Positions 49,156-57,404 of a stretch of 64,000 bases of DNA are shown here, piece by piece. Source of the stretch: Actinacidiphila acididurans (GTDB lineage: Bacteria; Actinomycetota; Actinomycetes; Streptomycetales; Streptomycetaceae); assembly GCF_016918855.1 (NCBI RefSeq), contig NZ_JADKYB010000030.1, forward strand, positions 37,128 to 101,127. The letters run 5' to 3'. The notes below the pieces were generated by a model. It saw only the letters and a program-made list of their open reading frames with translations. It made no database searches and was not told where the DNA came from. A program made the position numbers and the translations under genes. Numbering within the stretch: position 1 is the stretch's first letter; the number at the start of each line of letters is the position of its first letter.

Positions 49156-49955
49156 GCACCCTGACCACCGCGCGGGACCGCGGTGACCTGGCCGAGGCCA
49201 TGCTGCCCGTCGCCGCCCACCTCGCGTGCATCGTCCACGGCGACGGCGGCCCCCAGGACATCCGGGAACAGCTCGCCGCCCTTGATGCTGCGCAGAAGGA
49301 CGCGCTGATCGTGGTCCTGGCCGGCCTGACGGACCCGGACCAGTCGATTGCCGCCACCTTGGGGTGGTTGGACTTCGAGGAGCACGGCTGGCCAGCCACC
49401 CCGGTGCCGGACGACCGCACCACGCTGCGGCAGTTCGCCGACCAGCACGCCGGCGACACCGAAGAGGGCGATGCCAGCCTGGTGGACGAGGTCGCCGTGA
49501 AGGCGTACCTGGCCGGCCGTCGCGTGGCCGTCACCCGCGCGGAGCGCCTGGAGGCCATCACCCGCGGCCTGGGCGCCGGGATGACCCTGACCGACTTCGA
49601 CGCACTGCACGGTCTCGGCAAGTCGACCACCCAGCACTTCGTGGACCGGGAGCGCAAGCGTGCCGCCAAGCGGGGCGAGCAGTTCCCGGAGTTGAAGAGT
49701 GCCAGCGCGCCCCGGTCGTTCACGGCGGAGGAAGTGCTGGACATGCGGCAGCGGGTGGCGGCCGGTGCGACCGACCTGGACGTCGCCGTCGTGTACGGGG
49801 TGCGACGGCAGGTGGTGCAGCGGATCGTCTCCGGTGGTTCGCATGCCGAGGTCGGCGGCCCGATCCGGTCCAGGCAGAAGGGCGGCCAGCGGCCCGGCTC
49901 CCGGGAGTTCGTGAACAGCCGGCTCGTGGGGGAGGCGCTGGCCGAGGCGAGTTGA
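49152..49955 (+). CDS. HTH DNA-binding protein
   Basis: 267 aa, GTG overlapping the WhiB stop. The N-terminal half is helical and acidic. RTFTAEEVLDM-like region SFTAEEVLDMRQRVAAGATD, LDVAVVYGVRRQVVQRIVSG then GSHAEVGGPIRSRQKGG is the HTH-plus-loop motif (start, skip, IVSG...Y.xxGGP) common to actinophage regulators. It ends just before shared promoter copy 3 and could control it. Confidence 0.65.
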   Translation: MSTLTTARDRGDLAEAMLPVAAHLACIVHGDGGPQDIREQLAALDAAQKDALIVVLAGLTDPDQSIAATLGWLDFEEHGWPATPVPDDRTTLRQFADQHAGDTEEGDASLVDEVAVKAYLAGRRVAVTRAERLEAITRGLGAGMTLTDFDALHGLGKSTTQHFVDRERKRAAKRGEQFPELKSASAPRSFTAEEVLDMRQRVAAGATDLDVAVVYGVRRQVVQRIVSGGSHAEVGGPIRSRQKGGQRPGSREFVNSRLVGEALAEAS

Positions 49956-49969
49956 CCGACCAGAACCCG

Positions 49970-50007
49970 CTAAACGATTGCGCGTGTATTCATTTATCGG
50001 GTAGTGT
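49970..50007 (+). promoter_or_regulatory. Shared operon promoter/operator, copy 3
   Basis: -35 TTGCGC (49978-49983), spacer GTGTATTCATTTATCGGG (18 bp), -10 TAGTGT (50002-50007). Left dyad arm is degenerate (CTAAACG), right arm CATTTAT. The next gene starts at 50045, so the 5' leader is about 30 nt. Confidence 0.75.
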
Positions 50008-50044
50008 GGGCCCCACACCACACGAACCACCCCCGGGGGAACCG

Positions 50045-50431
50045 ATGAAGGCCACCGCGCGCCAGACCAGCCTCAAGACCACCACCGACCTGGTCCGCGC
50101 GATGGACAACCGGCGCCCCGTCACCATCACCTACACCAAGCAGGACGGCACCGAGACCGTTCGGACCGTTGAGACGTTCGAGATCAGGACCACCAAGCAG
50201 GGCGCCGTCATCCTGCGCGCCATGGACCGCCAGAGCGGCGAGGCCCGCACCTTCACGGTCTCCTCGATCCGCGCCTACACGGTCCACAGCGGCACCTACC
50301 AGGTGGAACTCCCCGACACCGAGACCCCCGCCCGGCCCGCGCCGCGCACCGTCGCCGCCCTCGTTGCGTTCGAGATCGCCCGCGACGAGCGCCCCGCGAC
50401 CACCGCCGCCCACTTCGCGCCCGCCGCCTGA
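50045..50431 (+). CDS. WYL-like domain protein
   Basis: 128 aa. DLVRAMDNRRPVTITYTKQD, then TVETFEIRTTKQGAVILRAM and GEARTFTVSSIRAYTV follow the WYL pattern (RRPVxIxY, repeated beta strands, R.Fxv.rI), a ligand-sensing SH3-like fold often tied to transcription or CRISPR and phage-defence control. Here it stands alone with no HTH, so it may sense a ligand or act through a partner. Confidence 0.7.
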   Translation: MKATARQTSLKTTTDLVRAMDNRRPVTITYTKQDGTETVRTVETFEIRTTKQGAVILRAMDRQSGEARTFTVSSIRAYTVHSGTYQVELPDTETPARPAPRTVAALVAFEIARDERPATTAAHFAPAA

Positions 50432-50448
50432 CCCGCCAGGAGCCCAGC

Positions 50449-50844
50449 ATGCCGACCATCACCCCGGCGGAGACGCCCGCGGCCCGCCAGACCCGCCACG
50501 CCCTCACCGCCCTGGCCACCGCCAGCACCGACCGCAGGCGCCGCATCGCCGAGTACGCCGAGACCTACCTCTCCCAGGTCGACCGCCGCGTCCTCCCGGT
50601 CGCCTACAGCCTGCCCATCGCGGACGACCGCACCAACCGCGCCGACGCCTACCGCATGCGCGGCGGCGATCAGTTCGCCCGGATGCTCGGCATCGCTTGC
50701 CACCCGGCCGACCCGAACCTGCCCGACACCGCGCGCGCCGTTCTCGCCGACGTCAACGCCCCCGTCGACCGCCTCGTGCACGCGGCGCTGGCCACCGGCG
50801 CCCCCGGCGCGGTCGCCCTCCTCCACTGCCTCGGCGCCTCCTGA
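50449..50844 (+). CDS. Unknown early protein
   Basis: 131 aa, CAGGAGCCCAGC before the ATG. RHALTALATASTDRRRRIAE then YLSQVDRRVLPVAYSLPIAD and VDRLVHAALATGAPGAVALL. Mostly helical, no family recognised. Same operon as the WYL-like gene. Confidence 0.55.
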   Translation: MPTITPAETPAARQTRHALTALATASTDRRRRIAEYAETYLSQVDRRVLPVAYSLPIADDRTNRADAYRMRGGDQFARMLGIACHPADPNLPDTARAVLADVNAPVDRLVHAALATGAPGAVALLHCLGAS

Positions 50845-50864
50845 CCGGGGAAGGACCACCCACC

Positions 50865-51137
50865 ATGACCGAACAGCGGTTCACCGGCACCCCCGCCCAG
50901 GTCCACGCCTTCCTCTTGGAGCACTTCACCGAGGGCGCTGTACTTGCCTACCAGCAGGAGATCGGCGCCGTAGCCATCACCGAGGCCGTGGACGACGTAC
51001 AGACCGTCCGCGCGCAGGCCGACAACGAGGGCCTCTACAACGGCGACTGGCGCGAGGGCTGGGACGACTTCTTCGACCGCATCAACCCGGAGCCGAACTG
51101 CCCGTCGCCGACCACCCTGTTCGCGCCGCCCGCCTGA
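50865..51137 (+). CDS. Small acidic unknown protein
   Basis: 90 aa. QRFTGTPAQVHAFLLEHFTE then AVLAYQQEIGAVAITEAVDD and DWREGWDDFFDRINPEPN. Strongly negative charge; DNA mimicry is possible in principle but nothing more points to it. Confidence 0.6.
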   Translation: MTEQRFTGTPAQVHAFLLEHFTEGAVLAYQQEIGAVAITEAVDDVQTVRAQADNEGLYNGDWREGWDDFFDRINPEPNCPSPTTLFAPPA

Positions 51138-51232
51138 CCGCCGAAACCCCCAGGACGGGGCCGCCGCCGGCCGCCGGGTCGCAGCCCGGCGGCGGACCTC
51201 CCCGTACAGCAGATCCGATCCCGGAGGACTCC

Positions 51233-51667
51233 GTGACCACCACAACGGCCCAGCCCGGCACCACCTCCGGGCTCCCCACCGCCAAGGGCTTCCTCCCCGT
51301 AGGCAGCCCCGCGCACGTGTGCATCGGCTACAACCGCGCCTGCAAGGTCGTGCGGATCGTCGTCCCGGCCCGCGCCGAGGGCCTGACGGACGCCATCACC
51401 GACGACGAGATGGACGCCATCGCCGACACGCAGAACGTCCGCCGCCCCGGCGGCACCGACACCCGCGAAGCCGTCCGCGCCGCACTCCTCCCGCCGTACG
51501 CCGCCGACGCCACCGACCAGCAGATCGCCGAGGCCGTCGAGGACGGCGCCCAGCGAGGCCGGCCCTTCCAGTACCGCACCCTGACCGGCCGCACCGTCCT
51601 GTGGGTCCCCATCCCCCTCGACGGCACCGAGACCGACATGCCCACCCCGACTGCCGAGACCGCCTGA
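51233..51667 (+). CDS. Unknown early protein
   Basis: 144 aa from GTG, CGGAGGACTCC upstream. GFLPVGSPAHVCIGYNRACK, VVRIVVPARAEGLTDAITDD, PFQYRTLTGRTVLWVPIPLD: an alpha/beta protein without a recognised family. Confidence 0.55.
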   Translation: MTTTTAQPGTTSGLPTAKGFLPVGSPAHVCIGYNRACKVVRIVVPARAEGLTDAITDDEMDAIADTQNVRRPGGTDTREAVRAALLPPYAADATDQQIAEAVEDGAQRGRPFQYRTLTGRTVLWVPIPLDGTETDMPTPTAETA

Positions 51668-51681
51668 AAGGCCAGCCGCCC

Positions 51682-52185
51682 ATGCCCGATACCACCTGCG
51701 CCGAGGCCCGCGCCGCCGCCCTGTGCGAGGCCGGGTGGGAGCTATGCTCCCCCCAGTGGCTCGCCGCCCACCCCGGCGAGTGCGGCACCGCGCCGCGCGT
51801 TCCCGGAGACGGGGACACCTCCCACTGGCACCCGACGGTCACCCGCGCCGAGGTGCTGACCGAGTCCGCCGACGCGGTGAACGAGCTGTACGCGCCCGGA
51901 GAGGGAGCAAAGCTCCAGCAGTTGCGGTCGGTCCTGAAACTGCGCCGCATGGCCGCCGGGCAGGTGCAGGCCGCGCCGGACTTCTTCCAGCCCGGCCACA
52001 CCTACCGCCTCGGCCACCGGCACACGTTCCGCTGCACCAGCTCCGACCTGAACCCGGGCACTGGTGAGCGGCATGCGATCGGCTGGGCCTACGACACACA
52101 GACCAGCCGATGGCGGGTCACCGACCTGACCAGCGCCAACTGGCGCGGCGACTGGACCGAGGTCACCGAGGACGGTGGCCGGTGA
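51682..52185 (+). CDS. Unknown early protein
   Basis: 167 aa. AEARAAALCEAGWELCSPQW, TRAEVLTESADAVNELYAPG and a beta-rich end (TYRLGHRHTFRCTSSDLNPG, IGWAYDTQTSRWRVTDLTSA). No family recognised. Stop overlaps the next GTG. Confidence 0.6.
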   Translation: MPDTTCAEARAAALCEAGWELCSPQWLAAHPGECGTAPRVPGDGDTSHWHPTVTRAEVLTESADAVNELYAPGEGAKLQQLRSVLKLRRMAAGQVQAAPDFFQPGHTYRLGHRHTFRCTSSDLNPGTGERHAIGWAYDTQTSRWRVTDLTSANWRGDWTEVTEDGGR

Positions 52186-52541
52186 CTACCACCACGGCCG
52201 CACCGTACGCCTGCCGCTGGTGCGGGATCGGGGAGCGCGAACACATGCAGCGCTCGAAGCCACCCGTGGGATGGCACCCCTGGCAGGCGCCCACCCAGGA
52301 GCAGATCAAGACCCGCATGCTCCTGCGCCGTGCCGCCCGCCTCGCCGAGCGGGCCGCGCGCAGGCAGGCCCTCTTCCACGCCACCGGCTTCTGGACTGGC
52401 AGCTCCCTCAGCCCGGAAGACGAGGGCGAGTTCATTTGCCGGGACTGCGGCAGCCCCGCTTGTGCGCGTCTTGCCCGCGTTCAGCGCCACCTCGACCGCA
52501 TCCGCTGGCCCCAATCCTGGCGCGAACCGTTCCTCTTCTGA
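52182..52541 (+). CDS. Small zinc-ribbon protein
   Basis: 119 aa, GTG in GTGA overlap. AAPYACRWCGIGEREHMQRS opens with a C-x2-C knuckle; KTRMLLRRAARLAERAARRQ is a basic helix; FICRDCGSPACARL closes with three Cys. Likely one Zn site split between the two ends, with nucleic-acid-binding potential. Confidence 0.6.
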   Translation: MTTTTAAPYACRWCGIGEREHMQRSKPPVGWHPWQAPTQEQIKTRMLLRRAARLAERAARRQALFHATGFWTGSSLSPEDEGEFICRDCGSPACARLARVQRHLDRIRWPQSWREPFLF

Positions 52542-52558
52542 AAGGCACCCGCCCACCC

Positions 52559-53488
52559 ATGTCCACCACGCCCCGCCCCGACTTCGCCCGCTACGCCGTA
52601 CGCCACGGCGACGGCCGCTGGCTCTACCACCTGCCCAAGACCGACCCGAACACCACGCTCGCCGTCCTCGCCGACGGCCTGGCCATGACCCAGGTCGGCG
52701 ACACCACCTGGTGGGCCACCGACCATGAGGTCACCCGGATCACCGTCTCCACCCGGACCTACCCGAAGCCCGTCCGGTACGTCCTTCACGACCCGGACAC
52801 CGCGTCCGTGAAGTACCCGTCCGAGCTCACCGTGGCGGAGTGGGAGCAGCGCCGCGAGGCCAACAACGGCATCGTCCCCGACAGCCTGTGGGACATGTAC
52901 AAGTCCGTCACCGCCGAGCAGCCCCCCACCGAGACCCACATCGACGGGCCCTTCACCGTCCTCGACGGCAGTGAGCCCCCGGCCACCGGCGCCCGCACCT
53001 GGCACGTCAACCTGATCGACTCGATCACTCAGCGCCCCGAGTACGCCCACCTGTTCCCCGGGTACCTCGACGGACTCGACGAGTACATCCACAAGCTCAT
53101 CGACAAGATGCCGCGGGTCCGCTTCAACTTCAACGGCTACCAGGGGCGCTCCGGCCTTCACGTCACCCTCGACGTGCCGTTCGAGCAGCCCGTCACGAAG
53201 TGGCAGGCCAACATCAGCGCGAGCACCGGGAAGAAGCTCAAGAGCGGCCGTACCGTCCCGGTCACCGCGCGCCGCGAACTCGTCCTCCCTGTCCCGCGCA
53301 GGGTCACCGGCAGCAACTACGCCGAGGCCATCGCCGAGTGGGACCGGCAGGTCGCCTTCTGGACCGGCCTGGTCACCGAGGCGAACGTCGCCGCCTGCAA
53401 CCACTGTGGCGGCACCGGCCACGTCCCCACCGGCGCCGAGCAGTACACCGTCGGCCGCCTCCTGGACGGCACCGAGCAACCGGCATGA
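52559..53488 (+). CDS. Unknown protein with DnaJ-type Cys knuckle
   Basis: 309 aa. A beta-rich first third (YAVRHGDGRWLYHLPKTDPN, WWATDHEVTRITVSTRTYPK), a middle helical part (YLDGLDEYIHKLIDKMPRVR), a beta segment, and an end with ACNHCGGTGHVPTGAEQY. The last residues GRLLDGTE are encoded by 23 bases identical to the end of the DUF5131 gene. Function unknown. Confidence 0.6.
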   Translation: MSTTPRPDFARYAVRHGDGRWLYHLPKTDPNTTLAVLADGLAMTQVGDTTWWATDHEVTRITVSTRTYPKPVRYVLHDPDTASVKYPSELTVAEWEQRREANNGIVPDSLWDMYKSVTAEQPPTETHIDGPFTVLDGSEPPATGARTWHVNLIDSITQRPEYAHLFPGYLDGLDEYIHKLIDKMPRVRFNFNGYQGRSGLHVTLDVPFEQPVTKWQANISASTGKKLKSGRTVPVTARRELVLPVPRRVTGSNYAEAIAEWDRQVAFWTGLVTEANVAACNHCGGTGHVPTGAEQYTVGRLLDGTEQPA

Positions 53489-54189
53489 CCAGCCCCAACG
53501 GCCTCGAGGGCCCGGCACCCACCACCGGTGCCGGGCCCGACCGCGTCCTCATCGACGCCACGCAGGCCCGCGCCCAACTCCAGGCCCTCGCCGTCGACGG
53601 ATACCCCGTCACCTGGCTCGCCGCCCGCATCGGATGCGCCGCATCCGGCCTCGGCCAGATCCGCTCCGGCCAACGCGCCCACACCCACCGCAGCATCGCC
53701 GCCCGCATCCACGACCTCCACCACCAGTACGCCGGCACCCCCGCCACCGACCACAGCGTCCCCGACCACGACTCGTCCATCACCCGCACCATCGCCGGCC
53801 GCGAACACTGGACCACCATCACCCCCACCACCAGCACGCCACCGCCCGCCCGTATCGAGGACCGCTTCCTGGCCCGCACCACCCCCACCGCCGATGGGCA
53901 CCTGCTGTGGAACGGGCTCCCCGACCTGTACTGGGAAGGCCAGCGGCACAAGCCCGGCCGGGTCGCGTTCCGGATCCGCACCGGACGCGACCCCGTCGGC
54001 CACGTCACGGCCGACTGCGGGCACCCCGGATGCGTCCACCCAGGCCATGTCGAGGACGCTGCAGGCCGTAAGCGCCTCCGTGAACAGCTCCGCGCCATCG
54101 GCGGCCTGCGGGCCGCTACGGGGCGCATGACCGCCCAGACCGCCCCAGGGGCTCGGGAAACCGCAGGTCGCACCCATACCAATCAGTAA
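53485..54189 (+). CDS. HTH-HNH protein
   Basis: 234 aa, ATG overlapping the previous stop. Residues 30-70 form an HTH (GYPVTWLAARIGCAASGLGQ, IRSGQRAHTHRSIAARI). The C-terminal half has the Cys/His pattern of an HNH nuclease, VGHVTADCGHPGCVHPGHVE, though the usual leading LDH is replaced by GHV. The protein may be a nuclease with HTH targeting, or an inactive derivative working as a regulator. Confidence 0.65.
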   Translation: MTSPNGLEGPAPTTGAGPDRVLIDATQARAQLQALAVDGYPVTWLAARIGCAASGLGQIRSGQRAHTHRSIAARIHDLHHQYAGTPATDHSVPDHDSSITRTIAGREHWTTITPTTSTPPPARIEDRFLARTTPTADGHLLWNGLPDLYWEGQRHKPGRVAFRIRTGRDPVGHVTADCGHPGCVHPGHVEDAAGRKRLREQLRAIGGLRAATGRMTAQTAPGARETAGRTHTNQ

Positions 54190-54218
54190 CAACAGGGCTC
54201 GGCCCGAGAGGAAAACTC

Positions 54219-54551
54219 GTGACCACCCCGCCACCCCACCCCGTCGACCCCAGCAACGTGATCCAGATCCACCCCTCCTACGTCGGCCACCAACCCGCCG
54301 CCTCCGTACCGGTCTGCGGTACCCGCGACCTCACCTTGCCCGGCGGCCCGCCGTGCGGTGAGCCGGCCATCGTCCACATCCGCTGGCAGGGCGACGTTCA
54401 GCACCCCAAAGCCACCCTCGCCTGCCCCGCCCACGCCGAACAAGCCCTCGCCCGCCTCGCCTACTGGGCACACCACCCCGCCACCGCAGCCTGCACCAGC
54501 GCCAAACCCACCTGGCACGACACCCACTGCACCCAGGAAGGCACCCAATGA
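54219..54551 (+). CDS. Small Cys/His protein
   Basis: 110 aa from GTG (GAGAGGAAAACTC upstream). SVPVCGTRDLTLPGGPPCGE, PKATLACPAHAEQALARLAY, CTSAKPTWHDTHCTQEG. Resembles treble-clef Cys/His layouts. Overlaps the next gene by four bases. Confidence 0.6.
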   Translation: MTTPPPHPVDPSNVIQIHPSYVGHQPAASVPVCGTRDLTLPGGPPCGEPAIVHIRWQGDVQHPKATLACPAHAEQALARLAYWAHHPATAACTSAKPTWHDTHCTQEGTQ

Positions 54552-54829
54552 CCACCACACCCGACACCACCGCCGACGAGGAGCCGTGGGCCGCGATGCG
54601 CGACGCCTCCTGGTACGCGCGCCCGAACGTCCACACCGCCAAGGTGATCCACGTCTCCGGTCGCCCCGCCCGTGAAGGCATCCTGTCCCGCTGCGGCCGA
54701 TCCGTTCTCAACCGCGACCTCACCTGGACGCTGGAAGACGCCCCCGAACACGCACGCTGCCGCTCGAACGGCTGCCGCCAGGCGTGGCCCGCCGCCACCG
54801 CCCCGGCCGGCGGGGGCGACCCGCGATGA
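54548..54829 (+). CDS. Small Cys-containing unknown protein
   Basis: 93 aa. WAAMRDASWYARPNVHTAKV, ILSRCGRSVLNRDLTWTLED, ARCRSNGCRQAWPAA. C...C-x4-C pattern. One of a run of six short genes coupled by ATGA/GTGA overlaps (54.2-56.0 kb). Confidence 0.6.
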   Translation: MTTTPDTTADEEPWAAMRDASWYARPNVHTAKVIHVSGRPAREGILSRCGRSVLNRDLTWTLEDAPEHARCRSNGCRQAWPAATAPAGGGDPR

Positions 54830-55011
54830 CCGCCTTCGTCCGCGCCTTCCTGCAATGCGACTCCTGCCACGAGCACTGGGACACCGCCACCGTCCCGTCC
54901 GCCCGGACCATCACCGAAGCCCGCGAGGAGGCCCGCCGCGCCGGATGGACGCGCCGCAAGGGCCGCGACCTGTGCCCGTACTGCGCCAGCGAGGAGGAGC
55001 CCCCGCGATGA
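54826..55011 (+). CDS. Small zinc-ribbon protein
   Basis: 61 aa. FLQCDSCHEHWDTATVPSAR then GWTRRKGRDLCPYCASEEEP: a four-Cys ribbon (C-x2-C, C-x2-C) with a helical middle. Known widely in actinobacterial mobile elements; function unknown. Confidence 0.7.
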   Translation: MTAFVRAFLQCDSCHEHWDTATVPSARTITEAREEARRAGWTRRKGRDLCPYCASEEEPPR

Positions 55012-55316
55012 CCGACCCCACCACCTCGGGCAACCCGGCACACCCGGACACCGGGAACGCTTGCCTCGGCGACCTCACGGGCCAGCACCTCGGCTGGGAA
55101 ATCCACATCACCGACCTGACCATGACCAACGCCGTGCGCGCCGTCTGGGTGCTCGGCATCGCTGAAAAGGAGATCGGCGGCGAACGCCTGATCGAGATCA
55201 GAGACGCGCTCGCCCGGCCCGGCGCCATCACCCTGTTCCGCTACCCGCCGGACACGCCATGCAAGGCCACCCGCAAATTCCCGCAGCCCCGCCGACGCAG
55301 GAGGACCACATCGTGA
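55008..55316 (+). CDS. Small unknown protein
   Basis: 102 aa. ACLGDLTGQHLGWEIHITDL, EIGGERLIEIRDALARPGAI and a basic tail FPQPRRRRRTTS. Coupled to both neighbours by overlaps. No family recognised. Confidence 0.6.
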   Translation: MTDPTTSGNPAHPDTGNACLGDLTGQHLGWEIHITDLTMTNAVRAVWVLGIAEKEIGGERLIEIRDALARPGAITLFRYPPDTPCKATRKFPQPRRRRRTTS

Positions 55317-56020
55317 CCGAGCCCACGCCCGCCCCGGCCCCGGTGGACGAGGCGCTCACGCAGCGCGTCGCCGAGGCCCTGCTGACCGTCCAACTCCGCC
55401 TAGGCCCCAATGCCCTGACCATGGCGCAGCGCGGGGAGCCGATCCGGCTGTCCCTCGGCGAGGCAGACACCGCTGCCGCCGCCGTGCTGGCCGAGCTCGC
55501 ATCCGAACTCGCGTCCGTCCGGATGTACAGCGCGCTGTCCGCCGCCAACGCCCGCTACCGGCTGGAGATCGACCGCCTCACCGGGCTGCTCGGCCAGTAC
55601 GCCGACCGGGCCATCGCCAACGGACAGCGCGCCGAGCAGGCCGAGGATCTGCTGCGCATCGCGCACGAGACGTCCAACGCGTCCGAAGCCGCCCGTGCAG
55701 CAGCCGTACAGCGCGCCGAGGAAGCCGAAGCGCAACTCAGCCTGATCGACGCCATGCGGCAAGCCAACCCCGAAGCGGCAGGCGCGGGCATCCAACGCGC
55801 CGAGCAAGCCGAGACTGCGCCCGCCGGGATCCCCCTCATCTGCTCCGACGAACGCCACCAGGCCAAGGTGGCCGCACTCGAAGCCGAGGTACAGCGTCTA
55901 GCCGAACTCGTCGAGGCGCAGCGCGCCGTCATCGAGCGGCAGGCCCGGGAAGCCCTCCCCGCCACCGAACCGGGCCAGCGCCGCCCCCGCAAGAACCCGC
56001 CCGCCACCAAGGAGGCATGA
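55313..56020 (+). CDS. Coiled-coil protein
   Basis: 235 aa from GTG in GTGA overlap. LSLGEADTAAAAVLAELASE, LEIDRLTGLLGQYADRAIAN, RAEQAEDLLRIAHE, AKVAALEAEVQRLAELVEAQ are long charged helices; the end is basic (RRPRKNPPATKEA). Probably a rod-like oligomer; role unknown. Confidence 0.6.
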   Translation: MTEPTPAPAPVDEALTQRVAEALLTVQLRLGPNALTMAQRGEPIRLSLGEADTAAAAVLAELASELASVRMYSALSAANARYRLEIDRLTGLLGQYADRAIANGQRAEQAEDLLRIAHETSNASEAARAAAVQRAEEAEAQLSLIDAMRQANPEAAGAGIQRAEQAETAPAGIPLICSDERHQAKVAALEAEVQRLAELVEAQRAVIERQAREALPATEPGQRRPRKNPPATKEA

Positions 56021-56424
56021 CGATGCCCGCCGCACCCAACCCGCTCACCGTCATCACCCGCGTCCTGGAGGACTGCCGGACCCTCATCCCCGCCGTCCAG
56101 GCCGAGCACGTCCTCGCCGCCATCCAGTGCCTGTACGTGCCCCCGCCGCCCGGCAGTGACCGCGACAAGCTCCCCGACCAAGTCCTCGCGCTCATCACCC
56201 TGCCGCCGTACCTGTCGACCGCCTGCCAGACCGCCCAAGCCCTGGAAGCCGTCACGCCCCCGCCAGGGCGTGACCTGAGCGACTGGACGTGGGCAATGCA
56301 CACCACGTGTCGGCTCACCCGCAAGCAGGACATGGCGCCCTGCCGGTGTGCCTGCCACGGTACGGGCCGTCCGATAGCACCCGCCGTCGGCGACGCCTCC
56401 GACCACACTCAGTCAGGGGAGTAA
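56017..56424 (+). CDS. Unknown protein ending in Cys cluster
   Basis: 135 aa, ATG overlapping the previous stop. NPLTVITRVLEDCRTLIPAV, VPPPPGSDRDKLPDQVLALI, LTRKQDMAPCRCACHGTG. Its 3' end overlaps the convergent gene's 3' end by 12 bp, so the two transcripts interfere. Confidence 0.6.
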   Translation: MTMPAAPNPLTVITRVLEDCRTLIPAVQAEHVLAAIQCLYVPPPPGSDRDKLPDQVLALITLPPYLSTACQTAQALEAVTPPPGRDLSDWTWAMHTTCRLTRKQDMAPCRCACHGTGRPIAPAVGDASDHTQSGE

Positions 56425-57324
56425 GGCTTCGTCGTCCTCGTCGTCCTTGTCGTCTTCGCTGGCGGAGCCGTTCTTGCGCGGCAGCAGTATGGACTCGGCA
56501 GCCCGCCATACCTGGACGGTGTCGGTATCGAGGCATGCGGCGATGTCGCGGACCGTCAGGTCCGGGTCTGCCCAGAGCTGTGTCAGGAGGCCAGTGTCGA
56601 TCTCGGGAAGGTCGTCGCGCGTGCGGCTTTGGTAGCCCCCGCGCCAGCGGGGTGCTTTCCCCCTGGGGTAGAGGGTGGCGTACCAGCGGGCTGCCCATGC
56701 CGGATCGCTGCGGCGGACGGCTTCGTACACCTCCAGTGGGACGCCGAGTGAGGCGGCGGCTTTGGCCGGGTCTCCTGTGGAGCGCAGGGCGCGCAGGAAG
56801 CTTTCCTTCTCCTCGGTGGCCAGGGCCGGCTGGGCAGGGCCGGCGCCGGTGGCCAACGCGGCGACGGCGGCAGCAGCGGAGGCGAATAGCGGGTCTTGCC
56901 GCCAGGTAGCCAGTCGCTGAGCGGGGACGGCTGCGGCGATGGCGGCGGCGTCCGGGTTTCCACCTTCGATCAGCAGGGCGGCCAGGTAACTGGCCTGCTG
57001 GGCGCGGGCCCGCAGGGGCAGCGTGTAGCGGCCGCGCAGGGCGAGGAGTTGGGCGAGTTCGGGGTCGCGTTGAGCGCGCTGGGTGATCTGGCCCATGCGT
57101 ACGCCTGCGACCGATGCCGCTTCTTCCGGGGTCTGTCCGGCTTGGAGAGCTCGTTTGACGGTGGCGAGTTGCTCTCCGCGCAGTCCGCGGTAGCGGTTGG
57201 TCTCCTCGTTGTGCGCGCGTCGGCAGGCCGGCCCGCGACAGCCGGCGCGCCAGGCGGTGGGCTTGCCGCATTTGGTCGCGCCGCGACAGGCGGAGTCAGT
57301 CACGGGTTGGTCTTGCGGGTTCAT
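56413..57324 (-). CDS. Multi-HTH DNA-binding protein, paralogue A
   Basis: 303 aa; ATG at 57324, no clear ribosome site, perhaps leaderless. The N-terminus CGKPTAWRAGCRGPACRRAH then RYRGLRGEQLATVKRALQAG, EEAASVAGVRMGQITQRAQR matches the gene at 59594 (CGTPTGWRRGGRCVRCRIAH, RYRGLTEDERTTFLAALNAG) in order and spacing. At least three HTH-like units follow (about 60-80, 170-195, 245-270, the last DPDLTVRDIAACLDTDTVQV). The acidic tail is SASEDDKDDEDDEALLP. Probably a repressor or activator. Confidence 0.65.
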   Translation of the reverse strand: MNPQDQPVTDSACRGATKCGKPTAWRAGCRGPACRRAHNEETNRYRGLRGEQLATVKRALQAGQTPEEAASVAGVRMGQITQRAQRDPELAQLLALRGRYTLPLRARAQQASYLAALLIEGGNPDAAAIAAAVPAQRLATWRQDPLFASAAAAVAALATGAGPAQPALATEEKESFLRALRSTGDPAKAAASLGVPLEVYEAVRRSDPAWAARWYATLYPRGKAPRWRGGYQSRTRDDLPEIDTGLLTQLWADPDLTVRDIAACLDTDTVQVWRAAESILLPRKNGSASEDDKDDEDDEALLP

Positions 57325-57404
57325 CGCGGGGGACAACGATCGTGGGGCCGGGAGGGTGTGTCTTGCGGGGCGGAAGGCTTACAGGGGTCGTTTTTCGTGT
57401 GGGC

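Noticed and set aside
53485..54189. HTH-HNH protein as an active homing nuclease
   Set aside because: The first catalytic His context (LDH) is missing, codon use matches neighbours and it is coupled to the upstream gene, so recent homing is not supported.
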